A DNA stretch of 6,823 nucleotides, from NCBI GenBank assembly GCA_020346965.1, contig CP070793.1, forward strand, positions 401,084 through 407,906, given 5' to 3'. Position 1 is the first letter of the stretch; the number at the start of each line of letters is the position of its first letter. The position numbers and the translations under genes were made by a program. A model generated the notes under the pieces. It was given only the letters and a program-made list of their open reading frames with translations, was not told where the DNA came from and made no database searches. This DNA is from Chloroflexota bacterium (GTDB lineage: Bacteria > Chloroflexota > Dehalococcoidia > GIF9 > AB-539-J10). Below are positions 1-6,041 of the stretch, one piece after another.

Positions 1-353
1 GCCGTATTAGGTTTATGGCTCCCAGCCTGGCTGGTTCCCTCGTATTTATAGAATATCTTGGCTGGCGTATCCAGAGCCTTCTCCAACCGATATGCCCGAT
101 GTAACACGGTTGGTCTCCACGTACGGTAAACGTCCTGTACCTCTTCTGGGATTTCGATATAACGCTCGGTACTGAACTCTTGCTTAATGATATCCATAGG
201 GAACAGGGGAGGCGGCAAGGCCATATCCAGTGGTAGTAGCTCCTTGGTTCCCGGGTGGCGGTAGGGTGGTAGTGGCTCGGGCAAGTCCGGCAAAATGTTA
301 TACCAGCGGGTTGGCATATCTTTCTGCTCAAGAAAATACATTCCTTTATTCAT
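1..353 (-). CDS. trpB2: Tryptophan synthase beta chain-like protein, TrpB2 type (N-terminal part, runs off left edge)
   Basis: PLP-dependent tryptophan synthase beta chain of the divergent TrpB2 class; only the first 117 codons are in the window. The fragment begins [20 protein letters not shown] and carries segments typical of TrpB2 N-termini: RWYN (16-19), a proline-rich PDLPEPLPP stretch (22-30), HPGTKE (33-38), [12 protein letters not shown] (61-72), WRPT (79-82), and GSHKPNT (111-117), whose Lys114 should form the Schiff base with PLP. This differs clearly from the ordinary TrpB in the same operon, which starts near its core and has [10 protein letters not shown] around its lysine; TrpB2 proteins have the longer N-terminal segment seen here. 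The ATG at 353 is preceded by a good Shine-Dalgarno site. It lies 60 nt after trpA on the same strand, so it is probably the next gene of the operon. TrpB2 enzymes elsewhere are reported to condense indole with serine or phosphoserine, often without TrpA; which applies here cannot be seen. No frameshift or stop interrupts the visible part. Confidence 0.9.
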   Translation of the reverse strand, partial: MNKGMYFLEQKDMPTRWYNILPDLPEPLPPYRHPGTKELLPLDMALPPPLFPMDIIKQEFSTERYIEIPEEVQDVYRTWRPTVLHRAYRLEKALDTPAKIFYKYEGTSQAGSHKPNT

Positions 354-359
354 TTTATT

Positions 360-366
360 CTCCTTT
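360..366 (-). promoter_or_regulatory. Shine-Dalgarno site of trpB2
   Basis: The minus strand reads AAAGGAG, six bases before the ATG at 353. This strong site supports that start and shows that trpB2 is translated independently of trpA, whose stop is about 60 nt upstream. The rest of the trpA-trpB2 gap (367-413) shows no terminator: there is no stem followed by a T-run on the minus strand. Confidence 0.75.
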
Positions 367-413
367 CTTTTGTCATCGGCTAAGTTTGAGAGTAAGTTAG
401 TTAGCTAGCTACA

Positions 414-1205
414 CTACATGTCGACCTCCTTATAACTTAAGGCCTCTCTTAAACACTTGACGAAAGAGCAGGCATTTTTCAGCGACTTGTCCTCGTCGAG
501 CAATTGGATAATACGGCTGCCCACAATTACACCATCGGCGACCTCAGCGATTCTTCGGGCTTGCTCGGCGGTGGAGACTCCAAAACCAACGCAAAGAGGC
601 TTTTCAGTCCTTTTTCTCACTCTGGCTACGAAACCTTCAAGTTCCTTGGGAAGTTCATCCCTGGCGCCGGTGACACCGGTCAATGAAACTAGGTAGATAA
701 AGCCACTTGCTTTGGTCGCTACGAGCCGGATGCGTTCTTCGGTACTGGCCGGACTGAGAAGATAAACAAGATCGAGCCCGTGGCTTTTGGTTGCTTTTTC
801 CAGTTCCCGCCCTTCCTCTGGTGGTAAGTCAGGTATAATCAGGCCGTCAATCCCTACCCCGGCACATTTCGAACAAAACTGCTCCGATCCGAACTTCAGT
901 ACAGGATTGTAATAGGTCATAAACACCAGGGGAATTTCTACTTGCCGCCTCAGCTCCTGAGCCACCTCCAAGCAGAGATGAGGACTAACTCCCTGTCTGA
1001 GCGCTTCATGACTGGCTCGCTGGATAGTGGCACCGTCAGCCAGAGGGTCGGAGAAAGGGATGCCCAGCTCAATGATATCGCATCCACTGCTGGCTAGAAG
1101 AGGCACTACTTCCAGCGTTGCTGCAATATCGGGATAGCCTACTGTGATGTAGGGAATGAGAGCAGTACGATTTGCACGCGTAAAGACTGAAGCAATACGG
1201 CTCAA
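414..1205 (-). CDS. trpA: Tryptophan synthase alpha chain
   Basis: Cleaves indole-3-glycerol phosphate to indole and glyceraldehyde 3-phosphate; the indole is channelled to TrpB in a cytosolic alpha2beta2 complex. The 263-residue protein is close to the usual 265-270 and is a complete TIM barrel. PYITVGYPD lies at 18-26. [13 protein letters not shown] (46-58) holds both catalytic acids, Glu46 and Asp57, with the same 11-residue spacing as Glu49/Asp60 of the E. coli enzyme. The flexible loop SLTGVTGAR is at 174-182, and the phosphate-binding turns GFGVST (207-212) and GVIVGSR (225-231) follow. The start is TTG at 1205; its translation MSRIASVF matches the standard TrpA N-terminus (MSRIxxxF), and no ATG or GTG lies in frame just upstream. 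The TTG overlaps the trpB stop by four bases (TTGA), which indicates translational coupling and near-equal output of the two subunits. The protein has no tryptophan residue, as is common for TrpA. Confidence 0.97.
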   Translation of the reverse strand: MSRIASVFTRANRTALIPYITVGYPDIAATLEVVPLLASSGCDIIELGIPFSDPLADGATIQRASHEALRQGVSPHLCLEVAQELRRQVEIPLVFMTYYNPVLKFGSEQFCSKCAGVGIDGLIIPDLPPEEGRELEKATKSHGLDLVYLLSPASTEERIRLVATKASGFIYLVSLTGVTGARDELPKELEGFVARVRKRTEKPLCVGFGVSTAEQARRIAEVADGVIVGSRIIQLLDEDKSLKNACSFVKCLREALSYKEVDM

Positions 1206-2389
1206 ATCCTCACCCCCAGTGCCTTGACTATAATGTCCATATCCTTGTCGCCATGCCCGCTCAAGTTGACTACAACAATTCGCTCCTTATTGAGAGAGCC
1301 TGCCATCTTGACGGCATAGGATATAGCGTGGGCCGGCTCAAGGGCCGGGATAATACCTTCGGTCAGGCAGAGAAGACGGAAGCCTTCCAGTGCCTCCTTA
1401 TCGTTTACCGCTACATAGGTAGCACGGCCGGTTTTCTTGTAATAACTATGTTCAGGCCCTACTCCCGGATAATCCAGCCCGGCAGAAATACTGTGGGTCC
1501 CTAGAATCTGCCCGGCATCGTCCTGGAGCACATATGATTTCGTTCCATGCAAAACACCCACTGTACCTGCGACCAGGGAGGCGGCGTGTTTCCCTGTCTT
1601 GATTCCTTTTCCTGCTGCTTCTACCCCGACAAACTTGACATCTTTATCGTTCTCAAAGGGGTGAAAAATACCCATGGCATTGCTTCCTCCGCCCACACAG
1701 GCAAGGACATAGTCGGGCAAACGATTGCACTTGGCCAAAACCTGCTCTCTGGTCTCCTTGCCTATAACTGACTGAAAATCGCGTACCATTGCCGGGTAGG
1801 GGTGGGGTCCTACCACCGAGCCCAGAAGATAGTACGTGTTTTCGACATTACTCACCCAATCTCTGATCGCCTCATTGATGGCGTCTTTCAGTGTCTTCGT
1901 GCCCGAGCAAACAGGGCGCACTTCCGCACCCAGCAGTTTCATACGGAAGACGTTAATTGTTTGTCGTCGAACATCTTCCTCACCCATATAGACGATACAA
2001 TCCAACCCCAGTTTGGCACATATAGTGGCAGTAGCTACACCATGCTGGCCGGCGCCGGTCTCAGCAATGATCCTTTGCTTTTTCATTCTCCTGGCTAGGA
2101 GACCCTGCCCCAGAGCGTTGTTTATCTTGTGGGCTCCCGTGTGAAGTAAGTCCTCCCTTTTGATGAAGATTTGCGCCCCGCCACAATGCCTGGTTAGCCT
2201 TTCCGCAAAGTAGAGTGGCGTAGGTCTTCCCGAGTAATCATGTGACAGGGAATTGAATTCAGCCCAGAAGGATGAGTCACTCTTCGCCTTTTCGTAAGCT
2301 GTTTCCAGCTCATCTAAAGCCGGCATAAGAGTTTCAGGCACAAACTTGCCACCATAGTCTCCGAAGTAGCCTTTACTATCAGGTAGCAC
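1202..2389 (-). CDS. trpB: Tryptophan synthase beta chain (TrpB1)
   Basis: PLP enzyme that condenses indole with L-serine to give L-tryptophan; partner of TrpA. The length of 395 residues is standard. Visible landmarks: the N-terminal [12 protein letters not shown] (8-19) typical of TrpB1; [20 protein letters not shown] (77-96) with PLP-lysine Lys88; AETGAGQHG (109-117) with catalytic Glu110; the phosphate-binding GGGSNAMG (233-240); the COMM-domain segment between them; [11 protein letters not shown] (304-314) with Asp306; and SGHGDKD (377-383), whose Ser377 contacts the pyridine nitrogen. The start is GTG at 2389, preceded by GAGGTG four bases upstream (2394-2399); no in-frame ATG lies upstream, and the product starts where the family does. 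The stop codon overlaps the TTG of trpA. A 61-nt gap, the longest inside the operon, separates it from aroF. Conservation of all catalytic residues makes this the main beta subunit, in contrast to the TrpB2 downstream. Confidence 0.98.
   Translation of the reverse strand: MLPDSKGYFGDYGGKFVPETLMPALDELETAYEKAKSDSSFWAEFNSLSHDYSGRPTPLYFAERLTRHCGGAQIFIKREDLLHTGAHKINNALGQGLLARRMKKQRIIAETGAGQHGVATATICAKLGLDCIVYMGEEDVRRQTINVFRMKLLGAEVRPVCSGTKTLKDAINEAIRDWVSNVENTYYLLGSVVGPHPYPAMVRDFQSVIGKETREQVLAKCNRLPDYVLACVGGGSNAMGIFHPFENDKDVKFVGVEAAGKGIKTGKHAASLVAGTVGVLHGTKSYVLQDDAGQILGTHSISAGLDYPGVGPEHSYYKKTGRATYVAVNDKEALEGFRLLCLTEGIIPALEPAHAISYAVKMAGSLNKERIVVVNLSGHGDKDMDIIVKALGVRI
1205..1224. repeat. 20-nt exact direct repeat, copy 1 (trpB 3' end / trpA start)
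   Basis: These 20 bases are identical, in the same orientation, to 5562-5581 inside trpD. On the minus strand they begin AGGCACTGGG and end GTGAGGATT; in trpB they encode the final ALGVRI before the stop. After the repeat this copy has one extra T, then both copies continue with GAGC. Confidence 0.85.
1208..1217 (-). promoter_or_regulatory. Ribosome binding region of trpA inside the trpB 3' end
   Basis: The minus strand reads GGGGGTGAGG in the last codons of trpB, ending two bases before the TTG start of trpA. It is purine-rich but not a clean Shine-Dalgarno match at ideal spacing, so initiation at the TTG probably depends on ribosomes finishing trpB at the overlapping TGA. Confidence 0.4.
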
Positions 2390-2450
2390 TGTACACCTCG
2401 TTCTGTCTTATTTGAATCTCAATCGTTTTTCTCATTAAAGATCAAAAGTG

Positions 2451-3446
2451 TTACGTACGTATGCTCTCTATCTCTTTCATTAACTTCTCGAACTGCTCTG
2501 GATATAAGGACTGCATTCCATCGGAAAGAGCTTGCGAAGGGTCGTGGTGTACTTCAACTAGGAGTCCATCGGCGCCTACAGCTATGGCTCCTTTTGACAG
2601 AGGGATGACATACTCCCTTCGTCCGGCAGCGTGGCTAGGGTCAACTACTACAGGCAGGTGACTGACTTCTTTGATTGCAGGTATGGCACTTAGATCCAGG
2701 GTGCTTCTTGTATTGTCAGCAAATGTGCGGATTCCGCGTTCGCACAGAATGACCTGTGTATTCCCTTCAGACATGATGTATTCTGCCGACATCAATAACT
2801 CATTGATTGTGGCGGCGAATCCTCGCTTCAGCAGGATTGGCTTCGAGGCACGACCGGCACGGCGTAACAGCGAGTAATTCTGCATGTTCCTAGCCCCAAT
2901 CTGAATAATATCACCGTACTGTTCGACAACTTCAACATTCGTGTGGTCAGTAGCCTCAGATACGATTAGCAGGCCGGTTTTGCTACGGACTTTCTTCAGT
3001 ATTCTTAATCCTTCCTCTCCCAATCCTTGGAAGCTGTATGGTGATGTCCTAGGTTTGAAGGCACCTCCACGAAATATCTGTGCACCGTGCTGTTTCACCA
3101 GGTGTGCGATTGTTAGTGCCTGTTCTTCACTTTCCACAGCGCAGGGCCCAGCCATTATTACCGGTTTCTCTCCACCAATCTTGATATCGCCAATAGCAAT
3201 AATCGTAGACTGCGGATGAGTTTCTCTACTGACAAGTTTATACGGTTTGGTTACAGGGATAGTCTCCTTTACGCCATCCATCGCAAGCAGCCTCGAATCG
3301 TCAACCGGCCCTGTGTTGCCTATGATGCAAACAGCAGTTCGCTGGGCGCCTGGCATTGGGATACCACGGAAACCCCAGCTCTCAATCTCACGAATAACTG
3401 CTTGTACCTGTACTTCTGTGGCATCGTTCTTCATAACCACAAGCAT
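2451..3446 (-). CDS. aroF: 3-deoxy-7-phosphoheptulonate (DAHP) synthase, Thermotoga-type with N-terminal ferredoxin-like domain
   Basis: Condenses phosphoenolpyruvate with erythrose 4-phosphate to DAHP, the first step towards chorismate, in the cytosol. The 331 residues comprise an N-terminal ferredoxin-like domain (about 1-70, MLVVMKNDATEVQVQ to KPYKLVS), which in the Thermotoga enzyme is the site of feedback control, followed by a TIM barrel. Landmarks: AGPCAVE (99-105) with metal ligand Cys102; RGGAFKPRTSPYSFQGLG (126-143); QIGARNMQN (182-190); LLKRGF (205-210); CERGIRTF (235-242); VDPSHAAGRR (268-277) with His272; LVEVH (296-300) with Glu298; and ALSDG (306-310) with Asp309. As far as I recall these numbers equal those of the T. 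maritima enzyme. The ATG at 3446 follows AGAGGAG by ten bases. It sits between trpF and trpB, so the cell raises chorismate supply together with tryptophan synthesis. Which aromatic amino acid inhibits it cannot be read from the sequence. Chorismate mutase or prephenate domains are absent. Confidence 0.96.
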   Translation of the reverse strand: MLVVMKNDATEVQVQAVIREIESWGFRGIPMPGAQRTAVCIIGNTGPVDDSRLLAMDGVKETIPVTKPYKLVSRETHPQSTIIAIGDIKIGGEKPVIMAGPCAVESEEQALTIAHLVKQHGAQIFRGGAFKPRTSPYSFQGLGEEGLRILKKVRSKTGLLIVSEATDHTNVEVVEQYGDIIQIGARNMQNYSLLRRAGRASKPILLKRGFAATINELLMSAEYIMSEGNTQVILCERGIRTFADNTRSTLDLSAIPAIKEVSHLPVVVDPSHAAGRREYVIPLSKGAIAVGADGLLVEVHHDPSQALSDGMQSLYPEQFEKLMKEIESIRT

Positions 3447-3456
3447 CTGACCGTTA

Positions 3457-3463
3457 CTCCTCT
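3457..3463 (-). promoter_or_regulatory. Shine-Dalgarno site of aroF
   Basis: The minus strand reads AGAGGAG ten bases before the aroF ATG, in the 36-nt gap after trpF. It confirms the start at 3446 and indicates independent initiation on aroF. Confidence 0.65.
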
Positions 3464-3482
3464 GTATCTACAATCTATCACA

Positions 3483-4127
3483 TTATTGTGTTGACCTAAC
3501 TGCCTTGACGAAGGCTCTGATCTTTGAAATATCTTTCAGACCATTACTCTCTACACCTGTGGAGACATCGACCCCCCAGGGCTGAACATCCCTGACCAGT
3601 TGACCAACATTAGCCGGGGTGAGTCCTCCAGCGATAATGACCGGAAACTTCCTGGCTATCTGCTGAGCTAAATCCCAATTGAAGCTTTCTCCTGTTCCGC
3701 CGTATTTGCCTTCAACCTGGGAATCAAGAAGGGTGATGAACCTGTGTCCAGTCAGTAATTTGCTTGCAGTGGATAGTTCTATGTAGAGGTCATCCAGGGA
3801 TTGCTGGCCTATTCGAACTGCCTTGATAACCGGGTTGGCAATCTTACGGCAGTACTCCCAGGACTCATCGCCGCTTAGCTGGACCACATCCAAAGCACAG
3901 AAATCGGCAATTTCATTTATCTGGAAAACTGGCGCATTGACAAAGACACCCACCACTCTTGTGGTCGTGCTGATTTTTTTTACTGCACTGGCTATCTCAC
4001 GTGCACTAGGCGGAGTTACCTGCCGTTGGCCGGGAGCGAATACTAACCCAATATAATCGGCACCAGCTCTGACCGCTGCCAAAGCATTAGCTTTGTCTCT
4101 AATCCCGCAAATCTTGATACGAGTCAT
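3483..4127 (-). CDS. trpF: Phosphoribosylanthranilate isomerase
   Basis: Amadori rearrangement of N-(5'-phosphoribosyl)anthranilate to CdRP, third step of the tryptophan branch. The 214-residue single-domain TIM barrel has normal length. KICGI (5-9) carries the general base Cys7. GADYIGLVFAPGQRQVTP (22-39) is the first phosphate-side loop region. TLLDSQVEGKYGGTGESFNW (132-151) carries the general acid Asp135 and the GGTG loop. AGGLTPANV (166-174) and DVSTGVES (187-194) form the phosphate site. The ATG at 4127 overlaps the trpC stop by four bases (ATGA), and AAGGA lies eight bases upstream, so the two genes are probably translationally coupled. It is a separate gene here and not fused to trpC as in enterobacteria. 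A 36-nt gap follows before aroF. Confidence 0.97.
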   Translation of the reverse strand: MTRIKICGIRDKANALAAVRAGADYIGLVFAPGQRQVTPPSAREIASAVKKISTTTRVVGVFVNAPVFQINEIADFCALDVVQLSGDESWEYCRKIANPVIKAVRIGQQSLDDLYIELSTASKLLTGHRFITLLDSQVEGKYGGTGESFNWDLAQQIARKFPVIIAGGLTPANVGQLVRDVQPWGVDVSTGVESNGLKDISKIRAFVKAVRSTQ

Positions 4128-4891
4128 GATAACAGTTCCTTCATCTTGGCTGGAACATCAGGGGCGGTAACCAGAGCCTCGCCAACAAGTACAGCATTAA
4201 CTCTCCATCCTGCCAGCTTTTCCATGTCACTCCGACTTTTAATACCGCTCTCGCTGACTACGATTTTCTCTTTGGGGATAAGCGGTCGTAAGCGGTGGGT
4301 GGTATTGATGTCAACCGTAAGAGTACTTAGGTCTCGGTTATTAATGCCGATAATCTCCGCTTCGCTGAGAACTGCTCTTTCCACCTCGCCTTCATTGTGC
4401 ACCTCGACCAAGCACCTTAAACCGAGGCTGTGACTCAGTGACACTAGTTCCTTAAGCTGTCTCTGGTTTAGAATGGCTGCGATTAGCAACAAAGCATCAG
4501 CGCCATATGCACGAGACTCATATATTTGATAACTGTCGAAGATGAAATCCTTTCTCAGCAATGGAAGCTGCACCACATCTTTAATTGCTGTTAGATGCTC
4601 AATACTGCCCATAAAGTAATTGGCCTCAGTGAGTACCGAAATAGCAGCAGCGCCGCCTTCAGAATAGATTTGCGCTAACTTGATCGGGTCGAAGTTGGAC
4701 CTTAGCATCCCTCGTGATGGGGATGCCTGCTTCACCTCTGGGATCAGCCGAATATTATCGCTTTTAAGCGCCAGGGCGAAGTCAAACGAAGGTTTCTGCC
4801 GTGCAATGCGTTCTTGCAGACAAGCTGTAATCACCACCTTCTTTCTTTGCTCTACCTCTTCCCTTTTCTGGGCGACAATCTTATCTAACAT
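4124..4891 (-). CDS. trpC: Indole-3-glycerol-phosphate synthase
   Basis: Decarboxylates and closes CdRP to indole-3-glycerol phosphate, the substrate of TrpA. The protein has 255 residues, normal for a stand-alone TrpC. It begins MLDKIVAQKREEVEQRKK, a standard N-terminal helix. PEVKQASPSRG (51-61) contains Glu52 and catalytic Lys54. LLRKDFI (111-117) carries the general-acid Lys114. LVEVH (161-165) carries the general base Glu163. GINNRDL (182-188) includes Asn184. SESGI (213-217) and VLVGEALV (234-241) complete the phosphate and indole pocket. The ATG at 4891 lacks a convincing Shine-Dalgarno site (the preceding bases are GTGAAAAGAA). The only strong site in the 37-nt trpD-trpC gap is further up and better placed for a 7-codon mini-ORF that ends six bases before this ATG, so coupling to that mini-ORF is possible. 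The stop overlaps trpF. Confidence 0.97.
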   Translation of the reverse strand: MLDKIVAQKREEVEQRKKVVITACLQERIARQKPSFDFALALKSDNIRLIPEVKQASPSRGMLRSNFDPIKLAQIYSEGGAAAISVLTEANYFMGSIEHLTAIKDVVQLPLLRKDFIFDSYQIYESRAYGADALLLIAAILNQRQLKELVSLSHSLGLRCLVEVHNEGEVERAVLSEAEIIGINNRDLSTLTVDINTTHRLRPLIPKEKIVVSESGIKSRSDMEKLAGWRVNAVLVGEALVTAPDVPAKMKELLS

Positions 4892-4897
4892 TTCTTT

Positions 4898-4921
4898 TCA
4901 CAACTTCCAGATATCGGTCAA
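4898..4921 (-). other. Possible 7-codon mini-ORF before trpC (TTG start, one Trp codon)
   Basis: In the trpD-trpC gap the minus strand has a TTG at 4921 that opens a short frame reading MTDIWKL and then TGA. It is in the same frame as trpC, and its stop is six bases before the trpC ATG. A strong AAAGGAG lies ten bases before the TTG, whereas trpC has no good site of its own. Translating it could deliver ribosomes to trpC, and its single TGG codon could make that step sensitive to charged tRNA-Trp. This is inference: an alternative is simply an ancestral longer trpC 5' end broken by a stop, or chance. Confidence 0.25.
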
Positions 4922-4928
4922 GTATTAG

Positions 4929-5951
4929 CTACTCCTTTCTGAGTTTCTGGCTGAGTTTTATAAACTCGTCGAGCTTAGCCAGGGCTTTTCCGCTATCGAT
5001 CGTCTTTTCAGCAATGCAAATACCTTCTTTGAGGTCTAACGCCTTGTTGCCAGCTACCAGCGCTGCACTAGCATTCATGACTACTATATTCCGCCTGACC
5101 CCAACCTCTCCGCTTAGTATGCCGCGCAGTATCCTGGCATTTTGCCGGGCTGTCCCTCCTCTTATTTGGGTCACACTGGCTTTCATAAACCCCAAGTCTT
5201 CGGGGAAAATTTCGTAAGGTGGCGATACTCTATGTTGATTGATGTCCCATATCAGAGATTTTCCACTGATGGAGATTTCATCCATGCCATCTGTTCCATG
5301 TACTACCAGTGAATGCTCTGTGCCCAGACGGTGGAGAACAGAGGCGATTTTCTCTCCCAGTTCCCTTGAAGGAACACCAATGACCTGAAACCTGGCTCTG
5401 GCCGGGTTAGTAAGGGGACCGAGAATATTAAACACAGTACGAATTCCGATTTCACGTCTGGGGGCTGCGGCGTGTTTCATCGCTGGGTGAAAACTGGGAG
5501 CAAACATGAAGCCAATTCCTATTGTCTCCAAACATTGACTGACAGCCTCAGCTCCAAGCTCAATCCTCACCCCCAGTGCCTCCAGGACATCGGCACTTCC
5601 GCAGTGACTGGATATTGCCCGGTTACCATGCTTGGCTACTTTAAGCCCTGCCCCGGCCACAATGAAGGCGGCGGTTGTGGAGATATTAAAGCTCGAAGAG
5701 CCGTCGCCACCTGTACCGCACGTATCGACAACCGGTGTAGTGACTTCAACCGGTGTTGCCTTGGCTTGCATTACAGTGACTAGACCGGCAATCTCATCTA
5801 CTGTCTCACCCTTAATGCGTAAGCCAGTTACAAAAGCGGCAACTTGGGCTGGTGTGGCTTCGCCAATCATTATCTCCTCCATTACAGATGTCGCCTGCTC
5901 AAAGGTCAGTGAACGACCGTTGACAATATTTTCAATGGCTTCTTTAATCAT
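4929..5951 (-). CDS. trpD: Anthranilate phosphoribosyltransferase
   Basis: Transfers the phosphoribosyl group of PRPP to anthranilate, second step of the tryptophan branch. The 340 residues match the stand-alone enzyme: a small helical N-terminal domain (about 1-70) and an alpha/beta domain. DTCGTGGDGSSSFNIST (76-92) is the glycine-rich PRPP loop. KHGNRAISSHCGSADVLEALG (107-127) binds anthranilate and PRPP. PRREIGIRTVFNILGPLTNP (164-183) contains the anthranilate-contacting arginine and the conserved NPA. GTDGMDEIS (219-227) carries the Asp-Glu pair for magnesium. There is no amidotransferase domain fused to it, unlike the TrpGD proteins of Thermotoga and enterobacteria. The ATG at 5951 has GGAG eight bases upstream. 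The gene begins 28 nt after trpE, exactly where trpG is found in many operons. Codons for ALGVRI at 125-130 lie in a 20-nt stretch repeated at the trpB end. Confidence 0.97.
   Translation of the reverse strand: MIKEAIENIVNGRSLTFEQATSVMEEIMIGEATPAQVAAFVTGLRIKGETVDEIAGLVTVMQAKATPVEVTTPVVDTCGTGGDGSSSFNISTTAAFIVAGAGLKVAKHGNRAISSHCGSADVLEALGVRIELGAEAVSQCLETIGIGFMFAPSFHPAMKHAAAPRREIGIRTVFNILGPLTNPARARFQVIGVPSRELGEKIASVLHRLGTEHSLVVHGTDGMDEISISGKSLIWDINQHRVSPPYEIFPEDLGFMKASVTQIRGGTARQNARILRGILSGEVGVRRNIVVMNASAALVAGNKALDLKEGICIAEKTIDSGKALAKLDEFIKLSQKLRKE
4932..4938 (-). promoter_or_regulatory. Strong Shine-Dalgarno sequence at the end of trpD
   Basis: The minus strand reads AAAGGAG immediately before the TAG stop of trpD. 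It is 40 bases from the trpC ATG, too far for direct use there, but ten bases from the TTG of the mini-ORF. It also lies within the codons for the last residues of TrpD. Confidence 0.45.
5562..5581. repeat. 20-nt exact direct repeat, copy 2 (inside trpD)
   Basis: Identical to 1205-1224. Here it encodes ALGVRI within VLEALGVRIELG, a conserved part of TrpD, so this copy is likely the original if the two share a source. Confidence 0.85.
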
Positions 5952-5959
5952 CGCTATGC

Positions 5960-5965
5960 TCCTGG
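5960..5965 (-). promoter_or_regulatory. Shine-Dalgarno site of trpD
   Basis: The minus strand reads CAGGAG (its GGAG core is at 5960-5963), eight bases before the trpD ATG, in the short trpE-trpD gap. It fixes the start at 5951. Confidence 0.65.
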
Positions 5966-5975
5966 TTTCAGAGTA

Positions 5976-6041
5976 TTATTCAATAAATCCTTCCTCGCTT
6001 AACACCTGATGATTCAGGTGAGGTTGAACGCGTGGAAACAT
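5976..6041 (-). pseudogene. Possible remnant of the trpG 3' end, overlapping the trpE tail
   Basis: In the +1 frame relative to trpE this segment reads [20 protein letters not shown] followed by E and a stop at 5976-5978. TrpG proteins end with a segment of the type VQFHPES-[VI]-L-[TS]-E-x-G, where His and Glu belong to the catalytic triad. VQPH and VLSEEG match both flanks in one frame, and between them the trpE frame reads PES. A one-base loss in CACCCT plus a four-base gain after the TCA codon would turn HPESV into the present HLNHQV and keep the frame. The position, between trpE and trpD, is where trpG is usually found. Only about 20 codons are involved, so chance resemblance is possible; no intact amidotransferase is claimed. 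Confidence 0.3.

Noticed and set aside
350..376. 8-codon frame ATG at 376 whose TGA overlaps the trpB2 ATG
   Set aside because: It has no ribosome binding site and its codons simply contain the trpB2 Shine-Dalgarno sequence.
402..411. Ten-base palindromes TAGCTAGCTA (402-411) and TACGTACGTA (2452-2461) near the trpA and aroF stops
   Set aside because: Several ten-base palindromes are expected by chance in a window of this size; neither forms a stem with a T-run or an obvious operator pair.
457..696. Plus-strand open frames across the window (for example 457-696, 1253-1504, 2941-3219, 5472-5783, 5632-6009)
   Set aside because: They lie opposite well-supported minus-strand genes, give low-complexity translations with no recognisable motif, and lack ribosome binding sites.
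2380..2435. 18-codon frame starting ATG at 2435 and overlapping the trpB start
   Set aside because: No Shine-Dalgarno site before it, no Trp codon and no recognisable motif; the aroF-trpB gap is better read as plain spacer with the trpB GAGGTG site.
2390..2450. Internal promoter in the AT-rich aroF-trpB gap
   Set aside because: No convincing -35/-10 pair with 16-18 nt spacing was found on the minus strand.
3447..3482. Short inverted repeat CACA-ATAA-TGTG at the end of trpF
   Set aside because: Only four base pairs and no T-run; too weak to call a terminator.
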